Positions 13,601-64,000 of a DNA stretch of 64,000 nucleotides are shown in pieces. Under the pieces are notes generated by a model. The model saw only the letters and a program-made list of their open reading frames with translations. It did not search any database and had not been told where the DNA came from. Every line of letters begins with the position of its first letter. Positions within the stretch are counted from its first letter, which is position 1. The DNA lies in the NCBI RefSeq assembly GCF_021462225.1, contig NC_061804.1, positions 38,143,975-38,207,974 of the forward strand, given 5' to 3'. The stretch comes from Girardinichthys multiradiatus (lineage: Eukaryota; Chordata; Actinopteri; Cyprinodontiformes; Goodeidae). Position numbers and translations under genes: made by a program.

Positions 13601-14141
13601 ACCAGCCTGTTGTTTTTGCACATTCCATTTTTTAAGGTCTGACTGCTGTAGAAATGAGTCGCACATCCATAAGCTTCATCGTGAACTCTTGTGTTTATTA
13701 TTTTTAAGAAGTAAGGAGAACTCAGGAAGTCAGTCATTGTAGAATAGTCATGAATTTTGACGCAAGCAGATGTAGAAGCCCTGAATCATTGTCTGCAGGT
13801 TTATGTGAAAAACAGGTTCAGCTTTCAGAACAATTTGACACAGGCTGTGAGACATCTCTGTGTCAGAGAAATGATGGTTTAACCTTCTAATCTATGTGTT
13901 AAACATGTTAAAGCATAATGAAATCTGATTCTCTCTGCCTTTCCTCTCTTTGCCATCAGTTATTTTTCTTTATCTGTGAACAGAAAGATGAGGAAGGTAA
14001 TCTGGGCTCCCCCTCTTTTTTTCTTCCTGCAAGTTTAGGCTTTCCTTACAGGATTTAACTCCACTTCAGACAAGATTGTAAAGTTACAGTAATTCAGAAC
14101 AACCTCACACGTTTTCTTTATTTGCATCTGTTTCCTCACAG

Positions 14142-55507
<41,366 letters not shown>

Positions 55508-56317
55508 CCAGCAGCCTGTTACAGGAGGGGTGTAGGAAAGAGAACTATTTCAGTGAGGAACAAAGCAACTCGTTCTATCATGCAAGGAGGACACCAGAGT
55601 ACAGAGCTGGATCCTGTACCCGGATGGAATCCTTGCTCCCATCCCCTGTGACTGTTACAGGTCCACACAGTCCTGTCCCTGCCATAATGAAGACTCACTG
55701 GCAACAAGGGAGTGAAGAAGAGTGGGAAAGCCAGAATCCTAGTTGCAATTAATGAACATGAAAGAATGACAGATTTATTGTCATGGTATGTAGCATGGCA
55801 GTAGAGTCACTGGCCAGTCTGTATTAGAGAGTTTATCTGTAAAGTTATTGGAAGAAAAGGGACATATTTGATCTAGGAAAAAAACTCAAAAATGGATCTC
55901 TGGTTTTAATAAAAGAAATTCCTTTTTAAGGCTTTAGATGAAATAGTATCCGAATGAAATGCCTGCATCTATCTTATTTATTGTAAGTTTTTAAATGTAT
56001 AAATTGTCATTTTTCTTACCTTCTTTTATATATAAAAATGAAGGTTTATACCACCTTCCTGCTTTAAAGCAATTGGTCTCAGATACATGTAATCGTCTTA
56101 ATAAAAGAAACCAGAAAAATCTCAGAAAAATTAAATAAAGTCCCAGTAGGTTGCTTTTAGAGTATTATTTTTTGTAATGGAGAAAGAATATTTGTATTGT
56201 CACAATGTACAGAAGAATTAGAGTGGAGAATTATGTTCCATGCCTTTGAGCATGAAGGACTTACAGCAAAGCTGTAGCTACAGAGGACTTGTACAGCAAT
56301 GAACTTCACTGTGTTCA

Positions 56318-56323
56318 AATAAA
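56318..56323 (+). terminator. proximal poly(A) signal AATAAA
   Basis: Canonical hexamer in the med13 3'UTR, 811 nt after the stop, followed by gaggtacattgttgt, which is moderately GT-rich. A candidate proximal cleavage site. Confidence 0.6.
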
Positions 56324-56387
56324 GAGGTACATTGTTGTATATAATATTTTATACCACACATTTAGACACAAAAACCAAACGGCAATA

Positions 56388-56475
56388 TATAAATATATAT
56401 GTATTTATGTATATCTATATAGATATAGATGTATATCTACATCTATATAGATATAGATAAATATATATAAAAATA
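56388..56475. repeat. AT-rich inverted repeat block in the 3'UTR
   Basis: Two copies of the perfect palindrome ATCTATATAGAT (56413-56424 and 56441-56452) lie within an alternating TA/GATA-rich tract, allowing hairpins in DNA or RNA. It is located between the two poly(A) signals. Confidence 0.7.
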
Positions 56476-56520
56476 TATTAATACCACGCCAGCTGTTGGT
56501 GGTGTGGCTTCTGTTTTAGG

Positions 56521-56526
56521 AATAAA
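56521..56526 (+). terminator. distal poly(A) signal AATAAA
   Basis: Canonical hexamer with a strong downstream GT-rich element (gtgcttgtgttgattgcttgg). The best candidate for the main 3' end of med13; the Tc1 nest starts about 430 bp beyond it. Confidence 0.7.
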
Positions 56527-56916
56527 GTGTGTCAACTTCAAGTGCTTGTGTTGATTGCTTGGGGGTGGGGGGAATCAGACAACCTAATTTTTAATTTTAT
56601 ATTTAATTTTGATGTGGAGGAAAAGTGAACAAAGTTTATAGTTTTAATGCCAGATATGCATTGTCCTGTCTATATCATGCTTAAGTGCCAAAATTCCATT
56701 ATACAATCATAAAAGGATTGATTTAAACATACCTTTAAATCTTTTATTAAATATGCAATTAAATGTCAAGAATAAATGTAATTCAAAAAGCCTATATACA
56801 TAATTGTTACAATTATGTAATTACTTCACTGTCTTGTGCTTCTTAATTTTATTTAAGATTTTAAAAAGTAAACATTTCACTTTGTTAAAATCTTTCTAAT
56901 GGGGCTACTGACAAAG

Positions 56917-56917
<1 letters not shown>

Positions 56918-56949
<32 letters not shown>

Positions 56950-56957
56950 CACACACA
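56918..56957. repeat. (GT)n(AT)n(AC)n microsatellite
   Basis: gtgtgtgtgtgtgtatatatatatatacacacaca directly beside the left end of the Tc1 element; the mixed repeat is itself palindromic. Confidence 0.85.
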
Positions 56958-57056
56958 TACAGGGGTTGGACAATGAAACTGAAACACCTGGTTTTGGACC
57001 ACAATAATTTATTAGTATGGTGTAGGGCCTCCTTTTGCGGCCAATCCAGCGTCAAT

Positions 57057-57540
57057 TCATCTTGGGAATGACATATACAAGTCCTGCACAGTGGTCAGAG
57101 GGATTTTAAGCCATTCTTCTTGGAGGATAGTGGCCAGGTCACTACGTGATACTGGTGGAGGAAAACATTTCCTCACTCGATCCTCCAAAACACCCCAAAG
57201 TGGCTCAATAATATTTAGATCTGGTGACTGTGCAGGCCATGGGAGATGTTCAACTTCACTTTCATGTTCATCAAACCAATCTTTCACCAGTCTTGCTGTG
57301 TGTATTGGTGCATTGTCATCCTGATACACGGCACCGCCTTCAGGATACAATGTTTGAACCATTAGATGCACATGGTCCTCAAGAATGATTCGGTAGTCCT
57401 TGGCAGTGATGCGCCCATCTAGCACAAGTATTGGGCCAAGGAAATGCCATGATATGGCAGCCCAAACCATCACTGATCCACCCCCATGCTTCACTCTGGA
57501 CATGCAACAGTCTGGGTGGTACGCTTCTTTGGGGCTTCTC
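57057..57540 (-). pseudogene. Tc1-like transposase, C-terminal block
   Basis: Reads RSPKEAYHPDCCMSRVKHGG, GSVMVWAAISWHFLGP, then VYQDDNAPIHTARLVKDWFD (second catalytic Asp) and PAQSPDLNIIEPLWGVLEDR (catalytic Glu), ending VQDLYMSFPR. There are 36 residues between the second Asp and the Glu. The block itself has no stop. It is separated from its N-terminal half by the LINE insertion. Confidence 0.9.
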
Positions 57541-58951
57541 AGAATCAGAAAAGCTTTATTGCCAAGTACGTTTTTGGATATACAAGGAATTTGTTTTGGC
57601 GTAGTCAGTGCAATACAACACAAATTAAACAGTATAAACATATCTACAATATAATATAAATATATGTGCACAGTTTTAAGTGAGTGAGAGTAAATATAGA
57701 GCAGTATAAGATGCAAGAGCAATACAACAGTGCAGGTGATCATTGTGCAAGTATGGCAGTGCAAGTAAAGCAGGAGTCCATGCTGAACGTTAATGTAACG
57801 CATAGAGTTACGAGTGTCCTGTCAGCAAAAACAGGGGGGGTGTGGGGGAAAGGGAGAGTGTCAGGGTGGTTTCCGGGCTTTGTTAACCAGGCTGGTGGCA
57901 GATGGGAAAAAATTGTTCTTGTGGCGTGAGGTTTTGGTCCGGATGGACCGCAGCCTCCTGCCAGAGGGGAGAGTCTCAAAGAGTCTGTGACCGGGGTGGG
58001 AGGGATCAGCCAGAATCTTCCCTGCCCGCTTCCTGGAGGTGTACAGTTCCTGGAGCGACAGTAGACTGCAGCCAATCACCTTCTCAGCACACCGAATGAC
58101 ACGCTGCAGCCTGCCCTTATCCTTGGCTGTAGCAGCGGCGTACCAGATGGTGATGGAGGAGGTGAGGATGGACTTCAGAAGCTTGACAGACTGGTGACTG
58201 GAGGTGCAGCTGTTGGTGTACAGGGAGAAGAGCAAAGGAGAGAGAACACAGCCTTGGGGGGAACCGGTGCTGATGGTCAGGGAGTCAGAGACGTGCTTCC
58301 CCAGCCTCACGCGCTGTTTCCTGTCAGACAGGAAGTCAGTGATCCACCTGCAGGTGGAGTCTGGCACACTCAGCTGGGAGAGCTTCTCCTGTAGCAGAAC
58401 TGGGACGATGGTGTTGAAGGCAGAGCTGAAATCCACAAACAGGATCCTGGCATAGGTTCCTGTGGAGTCCAGGTGCTGGAGGATGAAGTGAAGGGCTAGG
58501 TTGACTGCATCATCTACAGACCTGTTGGCTCTGTAGGCAAACTGCAGGGGGTCCAGGAGGGGGTCGGTGATGTCTTTTAGGTGTGAGAGCACAAGGCGCT
58601 CAAAGGACTTCATCACCACAGAGGTCAGGGCGACGGGTCTGAAGTCATTAAGCCCTGTGGTCCTTGGCTTCTTGGGAACAGGGACGATGGTGGAGGACTT
58701 GAAGCAGGCTGGCACATGACATGTCTCCAGTGAGGTGTTAAAAATGTCTGTGAAGACTGGAGACAGCTGATCAGTGCAGTGCTTCGGGCTGGCTGGTGAG
58801 ACAGAATCCAGACCAGCAGCTTTCCGTTCTGTCTCCTGAAGAGTTTGTTGACGTCCCTCTCCTGGATGGAAAGAGCCTTCCTCGGCGTGGGTAGGGGGCT
58901 GGTGGGGGGGAACTTTAGGGTGGGGGTTGGAGGTGCCAAGGCCCCTCTTGA
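57541..58951 (-). mobile_element. 5'-truncated LINE (Rex1/CR1/L2-type) with internal deletion
   Basis: Minus-strand reverse transcriptase fragment: [34 protein letters not shown] (catalytic block with Asp), [15 protein letters not shown]. The next block, which should hold FADD, is absent: the frame jumps from HQSVKLL to [14 protein letters not shown] near 58175. A C-terminal segment follows ([20 protein letters not shown]). The 3' end reads, on +, agaatcagaaaagctttattgcc, a tail widespread in fish LINE copies. A one-base frameshift lies near 58825. Clade is tentative. It sits in the Tc1 transposase gene. Confidence 0.85.
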
Positions 58952-59450
58952 CACACCGTAACTCTCCCAGATGTGGGGAAAACAGTAAAGGTGGACTCAT
59001 CAGAGAACAATACATGTTTCACATTGTCCACAGCCCAAGATTTGTGCTCCTTGCACCATTGAAACCGACGTTTGGCATTGGCATGAGTGACCAAAGGTTT
59101 GGCTATAGCAGCCCGGCCGTCTATATTGACCCTGTGGAGCTCCCGACAGTTCTGGTGGAAACAGGAGAGTTGAGGTGCACATTTAATTCTGCCGTGATTT
59201 GAGCAGCCGTGGTTTTATGTTTTTTGGATACAATCCGGGTTAGCACCCGAACATCCCTTTCAGACAGCTTCCTCTTGCATCCACAGTTAATCCTGTTGGA
59301 TGTGGTTCGTCCTTCTTGGTGGTATGCTGACATTACCCTGGATACCGTGGCTCTTGATACATCACAAAGACTTGCTGTCTTGGTCACAGATGCGCCAGCA
59401 AGACGTGCACCAACAATTTGTCCTCTTTTGAACTCTGGTATGTCACCCAT
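58952..59450 (-). pseudogene. Tc1-like transposase, N-terminal block
   Basis: From MGDIPEFKRGQIVGARLAGA through SRATVSRVMSAYHQEGRTTS and KHKTTAAQITAELNVHLNSP. The frame then breaks near 59130: RELHRVNIDGRAA and [20 protein letters not shown] continue in another frame, ending [17 protein letters not shown] at the LINE junction. It provides the helix-turn-helix domains and first catalytic Asp. Confidence 0.88.
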
Positions 59451-59645
59451 AATGTTGTGTGCATTTCAATATTTTGAGCAAAACTGTGCTCTTACCCTGC
59501 TAATTGAACCTTCACACTCTGCTCTTACTGGTGGTGCAATGTGCAATCAATGAAGACTGGCTACCAGGCTGGTCCAATTCAGCCATGAAACCTCCCACAC
59601 TAAAATGACAGGTGTTTCATTTTCATTGTCCAACCCCTGTATATA

Positions 59646-61270
59646 CAGTACAGACCAAAAGTTTGGACACACCTCATTCAAAGAGTTTTCTTTATTTTCA
59701 TGACTATGAATATTGTAGCTTCATGCTGATGGCATCAAAACTATGAATTAACACATGTGGAATTATATACTGAACAAAAAAGTGTGAAACAACTGGAAAT
59801 ATGTCTTATATTCTAGGTTCTTCAAAGTAGCCACCTTTTGCTTTGATTACTGCTCCGCACACTCTTGAAATTCTGTTGATGAGCTTCAAGAGGTAGTCAC
59901 CTGAAATGGTTTTCACTTCACAGGTGTGCCCTGTCAGGTTTAATAAGTGGCATTTCAAGCATTATAAATGGGGTTGGGACCATCATTTGTGTTGTGCAGG
60001 AGGTGGATACAGTACACAGCTGATAGTCCTACTGAATAGACTGTTAGCTGCTTTTTTCTTGCCATAATACAAATTCTAAGTAAAGAAAAAACGAGTGGCC
60101 ATCATTACTTTAAGGAATGAAGGTCAGTCAGTCTGAACAATTGGGAAAACTTTAAAAGTGTCCCCAAGTGCAGTCGCATAAACCATCAAGCGCTACAAAG
60201 AAACTCGCTCACATGAGGACCGCCCCAGGAAAGGAAGACCAAGAGTCACCTCTGCTGCGGACGATAAGTTCATCCGAGTCACCAGCCTCAGAAATCACAG
60301 GTTAACAGCAGCTCAGATTAGAGAACAGGTCAATGCCACACAGAGTTCTAGCAGCAGACACATCTCTAGAACAAATGTTAAGAGGAGACTGTGTGAATCA
60401 GGCCTTCATGGTAAAATATCTGCTAGGAAACCACTGCTGAGGACAGGCAACAAGCAGAAGAGACTTGTTTGGGCTAAAGAACACAAGGAATGGACATTAG
60501 ACCAGTGGAAATCTGTGCTTTGGTCTGATGAGTCCAAGTTTGAGATCTTTGGTTCCAACCACCGTGTCCTTGTGCGGCGCAGAAGAGGTAAACGGATGGA
60601 CTCTACATGCCTGGTTCCCACCGTGAAGCATGGAGGAGGAGGTGTGATGGTGTGGGGGTGCTTTGCTGGTGACACTGTTGGGGATGTATTCAAAATTGAA
60701 GGCATACTGAACCAGCATGGCTACCACAGCATCTTGCAGCGGCATGCTATTCCATCCGGTTTGCGTTTAGTTGGACCATCATTTATTTTTCAACAGGACA
60801 ATGACCCCAAACACACCTCCAGGCTGTGTAAGGGCTATTTGACCAAGAAGGAGAGTGATGGGGTGCTGCGCCAGATGACCTGGCCTCCACAGTCACCGGA
60901 CCTGAACCCAATCAAGATGGTTTGGGGTGAGCTGGACCCCAGAGTGAAGGCAAAAGGGCCAACAAGTGCTAAGCATCTCTGGGAACTCTTTCAAGACTGT
61001 TGGAAAACCATTTCAGGTGACTACCTCTTGAAGCTCATCAACAGAATGCCAAGAGTGTGCGGAGCAGTAATCAAAGCAAAAGGTGGCTACTTTGAAGAAC
61101 CTAGAATATAAGACATATTTTCAGTTGTTTCACACTTTTTTGTTCAGTATATAATTCCACATGTGTTAATTCATAGTTTTGATGCCTTCAGTGTGAAGCT
61201 ACAATATTCATAGTCATGAAAATAAAGACAACTCTTTGAATGAGAAGGTGTGTCCAAACTGTCTGTACTG
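59646..61270 (+). mobile_element. Tc1/mariner transposon with long terminal inverted repeats (DD38E type)
   Basis: 1625 bp, CAGTACAGACCAAAAGTTTG at left and its near complement (ending gtctgtactg) at right, TA on both sides. The inverted repeats extend over about 200 bp (for example gtagccaccttttgctttga at left, tcaaagcaaaaggtggctac at right), so the transposase C-terminus lies inside the right repeat. It starts 6 bp after the previous element ends. Confidence 0.92.
60062..61111 (+). pseudogene. Tc1-like transposase with two stops, a frameshift and a lost catalytic Glu
   Basis: One frame can be followed from about 60100 to the stop after GGYFEEPRI. It reads AIITLRNEGQSV, TGA (60134), TIGKTLKVSPSAVA, TAA (60179), TIKRYKETRSHEDRPRKGRP, then SDESKFEIFG (first Asp), FQQDNDPKHTS (second Asp) and SPDLNPIKMVWGELDPRVKA. 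The residue that should be Glu is Lys (AAG at 60914), 38 residues after the second Asp. The start (before 60100) is out of frame. From 60182 on the frame is open for 310 codons. It cannot be catalytically active. Confidence 0.9.
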
Positions 61271-61280
61271 TACACACACA

Positions 61281-62017
61281 CACTGTTCAAAAAAATAAAG
61301 GGAACACTCAAATAACACATCCTAGATATGAATGAAATATTCTCATTGAATACTTTGTTCTGTACAAAGTTGAATGTGCTGACAACAAAAATCACACAAA
61401 AATCATCATGGAGTGGGTTTCTAACCGTTTGTGCAGACACAGGCATATTTGTGGCCTGCTGGAGGTCATTTTGCAGGGCTCTGGCAGTGCTCCTCCTGCT
61501 CCTCCTTGCACAAAGGCGGAGGTAGCGGTCCTGCTGCTGGTTTGTTGCCCTCCTACGGCCTCCTCCACGTCTCCTGGTGTACTGGCCTGTCTCCTGGTAG
61601 CGCCTCCAGGCTCTGGACACTACGCTGACAGACACAGCAAACTTTCTTGCCAGAGCTCGCATTGATGTGCCGTCCTGGATGAGCTGCACTACCTGAGCCA
61701 ATTGTGTGGGTTGTAGAGTCCGTCTCATGCTACCACGAGTGTCAAAGCACCACCAACATTCAAAAGTGACCAAAACATCAGCCAGAAAGCATGGGTACTG
61801 AGAAGTGGTCTGTGGTCCCCACCTGCAGAACCACTCCTTTATTGAGTATGTCTTGTTAATAGCCAAAGATTTCCCCCTGTTGTCTATTCCATTTGCACAA
61901 CAGCTGTGAAATTGATTGTCAATCAGTGTTGCTTCCTAAGTGGACAGTTTGATTTCACAGAAGTTTGATTTACTTGGAGTTATATTGTGTTGTTTAAGTG
62001 TTCCCTATATTTATATA
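61281..62017 (-). mobile_element. Non-autonomous Tc1-type element carrying a transposase N-terminus
   Basis: Left end cactgttcaaaaaaataaag ggaacactc; right end aagtgttccctatatttata, next to the following element. The minus strand from about 61720 encodes [51 protein letters not shown] and [18 protein letters not shown], i.e. only the DNA-binding domain; the DDE part is deleted. Its right terminus overlaps the CAGTG start of the next element. Confidence 0.85.
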
Positions 62018-63410
62018 CAGTGCCTTGCGAAAGTATTCGGCCCCCTCGAACTTTCCAACCTCTTGCCACATTTCAGACTTAAAACATAAAGATATAAAAT
62101 TCAAATTTTTTGTGAAGAATCAACAAGTGGGACACAATCTTGAAGTGTAATGAAATTTATTGGATGTGTCGAACTTTTTTAATAAATAAAAAACGGAAAA
62201 GTTACTTTCAGTTCAGCAAACTCACTCCAGAAGTTCAGTGAGGATCTCTGAATGATCCAATGTTGTCCCAAATGACTGATGATGATAAATAGAATCCACC
62301 TGTGTGTAATCAAGTCTCCGTATAAATGCACCTGCTCTGTGTCAGTCTCAGGGTTCTGTTCAAGGCGCAGAGAGCATCATGAAGACCAAGGAACACACCC
62401 GGCAGGTCCGAGATACTGTTGTGGAGAAGTTTAAAGCCGGATTTGGATACAAAAAGATTTCCCAAGCTTTAAACATCCCAAGGAGCACTGTACAAGCAAT
62501 CCTATTGAAATGGAAGGAGTGTCAGACCACTGCAAATCTACCAAGACCCAGCCGTCCCTCTAAACCTTCATCTCGAACAAGGAGAAGACTGATCAGAGAG
62601 ACAGCCAAGAGGCCCATGATCACTCTGGATGAACTGCAGAGATCTACAGCTGAGGTGGGAGAGTCTGTCCATAGGACAACAATCAATCGTACACTGCACA
62701 AATCTAGCCTTTATGGAAGAGTGGCAAGAAGAAAGCCATTTCTCAAAGATATCCATAAAAAGTCTCGTTTAAAGTTTGCCACAAGCCACCTGGGAGATAC
62801 ACCAAACATGTGGAAGCAGGTGCTCTGGTCAGATGAAACCAAAATCGAACTGTTTGGCCACAATGCAAAATGATATGTTTGGCTTTAAAGCAACACAGCT
62901 CATCACCCTGAACACACCATCCCCACTGTCAAACATGGTGGTGGCAGCATCATGGTTTGGGCCTGCTTTTCGTCAGCAGGGACAGGGAAGATGGTCAAAA
63001 TTGATGGGAAGATGGATGGGGCCAAATACAGGACCATTCTGGAAGAAAACCTGTTGGAGTCTGCAAGAGACCTGAGACTGGGACGGAGATTTATCTTCCA
63101 ACAAGACAATGATCCAAAACATAAAGCCAAATCTACAATGGAATGGTTCACAAATAAACGTATCCAGATGTTGGAATGGCCAAGTCAAAGTCCAGACCTG
63201 AATCCAATCGAGAATCTGTGGAAAGAGCTGAAGACTGCCGTTCACGAACGCTCTCCATCCAACCTCACTGAGCTTGAGTTGTTTTGCAAGGAAGAATGGG
63301 CAAGAATTTCAGTCTCTCGATGTGCAAAACTGATAGAGACATACCCCAAGCGACTTGCAGCTGTAATTGCAGCAAAGGGTGTTGCTACAAAGTATTAATG
63401 CAAGTATTAA
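62018..63410 (+). mobile_element. Tc1 transposon, right end missing
   Basis: Left terminus CAGTGCCTTGCGAAAGTATT next to TA, 361 bp of leader, then a nearly intact transposase gene (62379-63398). After the stop the sequence should carry the right inverted repeat, but it departs within about 15 bp (gcaagtattaacgcacatc), so the right end is lost. Same group as the remnants at 1866, 3790 and 44790, but much better kept. Confidence 0.9.
62379..63398 (+). pseudogene. Tc1 transposase, full length with two nonsense codons
   Basis: A single frame of 339 codons plus stop. N-terminus MKTKEHTRQVRDTVVEKFKA with paired-like helix-turn-helix motifs (FGYKKISQALNIPRSTVQAI); linker; DDE domain with Asp in WSDETKIELFG, Asp in IFQQDNDPKHKA, Glu in PSQSPDLNPIENLW, with 34 residues between the last two; C-terminus LAAVIAAKGVATKY. 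Only two in-frame stops interrupt it: TGA at 62871 (after GHNAK) and TAA at 62886. The length matches the family (about 340). It is the best-kept transposase in the window. Confidence 0.93.
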
Positions 63411-63554
63411 CGCACATCATGGATTATGTCCATGTGTGCACACAAACCCATGAAACTAGCCTACTTGGATGAGTCGATTACCTACTCCCTTGTGTTTATG
63501 GTTTAATAATAAGTTGAATATTTTCTTTCTTCAATTAATCTTTACTTCCCTGAT

Positions 63555-63700
63555 GGCACAGGCATATTCCAAGATGACGATGCCAGGGTTCATCCAGCTC
63601 AAATTGTGAAAGAGTGGTTCAGAAAGCATGAGACATCATTTTCACACACATGGAGTGGCCACAACAGAGTCCAAGGAAAGGAGCGAAGGAAGCATCAGGA
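63555..63700 (+). mobile_element. Tc1-like transposase fragment, another family
   Basis: Reads catattccaagatgacgatgccagg then cagctcaaattgtgaaagagtggttcagaaagcatgagaca, i.e. [20 protein letters not shown] around the second catalytic Asp, followed by a damaged 'SPD' segment (tggccacaacagagtccaag). No ends found. It differs from the element just upstream. Confidence 0.7.
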
Positions 63701-64000
63701 TTTTCTGATTTGGTTGAAGAGAAACATGAATAAGCAGAAGGGTCTAGCCAAGGTAGAAGATAAAACATTTGAGGTGTAACAGGGACGCTTTGGGTCAAAG
63801 GAAAATGGGTTGTTTGTCTGGCTGGAGAGGAGGATGGTTAGCTTCAGCAGGAGAATGTGCATGGACACATGTGGGTCTTTGCAGCCAACAACAGAACATC
63901 TGCCTTCGAGGCTAGCCTTTGTAAAGTGCATGTAAGGTAAAACCACCCAGCAAGATGTGATTCTCTACTGAAAATCAAGTGGGTGGAGCTCCGCTTCAGT
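63701..64000. other. Downstream flank
   Basis: No gene or repeat recognised in the last 300 bp. Confidence 0.5.

Larger units (their letters stand above)
55508..56545 (+). other. med13: med13 3' untranslated region
   Basis: Follows the stop codon with no open frame of interest and high AT content. It carries AATAAA signals at 56318 and 56521; the second is followed by a GT-rich stretch, giving an estimated mRNA end near 56540. It contains an AT-rich inverted-repeat block at 56388-56475. The true end cannot be fixed from sequence alone. Confidence 0.75.
56960..59639 (-). mobile_element. Tc1/mariner transposon split by a LINE fragment
   Basis: Termini CAGGGGTTGGACAATGAAAC at left and its complement at right, with TA outside both. 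Without the 1411-bp LINE insertion (57541-58951) the element is 1269 bp. The minus strand carries a transposase in two blocks: 59450 down to 58952 (MGDIPEFKRGQIVGARLAGA, DNA-binding domain, up to [13 protein letters not shown]) and 57540 down to 57057 (KEAYHPDCC to the C-terminus). The blocks join in frame across the insertion. Confidence 0.92.

Noticed and set aside
1..14141. Upstream med13 exons 1-3
   Set aside because: I looked for the conserved GLSYECRTLLFKA, NFVRIGKWFV and KPYEKDEKP segments in three frames of the + strand and found nothing resembling them, so they should lie upstream of the window.
57091..57324. Plus-strand open frames across the Tc1 and LINE blocks (57091-58455)
   Set aside because: They are antisense shadows of the transposase and reverse transcriptase genes on the minus strand.

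Overview
This window is vertebrate nuclear DNA, almost certainly from a teleost fish. It has long AT-rich introns, GT-AG splicing, microsatellites, fish-type tRNA-derived SINEs, and many Tc1/mariner, hAT-like and piggyBac-like elements. There is no bacterial gene organisation, CRISPR array or operon.

One cellular gene is clearly present, on the + strand: med13, the Mediator kinase-module subunit 13. I traced 27 coding exons from 14142 to the stop codon at 55505-55507. Every exon joins the next in phase with GT-AG borders, giving about 2004 residues. They cover the protein from the SEHLSC segment near the end of the N-terminal domain to the C-terminus. The first roughly 160 residues (probably three exons) and the promoter lie upstream of the window. 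Numbering exons 4-30 assumes the 30-exon human gene. Wording throughout fits MED13 better than its paralogue MED13L. A 3'UTR with two poly(A) signals (56318 and 56521) closes the gene.

Region by region: 1-14141 is intron 3, with decayed Tc1 and hAT-like remnants, microsatellites, and one unexplained exon-like open segment at 184-325. 14142-24889 holds exons 4 and 5 around a 10.4-kb intron carrying a Tc1 foldback element, SINE pieces, hAT-like repeats and a piggyBac-like element bounded by TTAA. 24996-39066 holds exons 6-15, including a 31-bp microexon. 40625-41842 is a nearly complete Tc1-like transposon on the minus strand with perfect TA flanks. 43045-55507 holds the large exon 16 and exons 17-30, which encode the TPR-repeat/linker, MID-like and PIWI-like parts; the introns carry more Tc1 remnants and a 1-kb element with a 'CAGGTGC' end. 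56960-63700 is a back-to-back nest of Tc1-type transposons from several subfamilies (D-to-E spacings of 36, 38 and 34 residues), one of them split by a LINE fragment.

The transposases do not work with med13; they are insertions in its introns and downstream flank. All recognisable transposase or reverse transcriptase copies are broken. No wholly new system is visible. The most informative features are the nested insertions whose sites can be read to the base, and the near-intact transposases with countable lesions.
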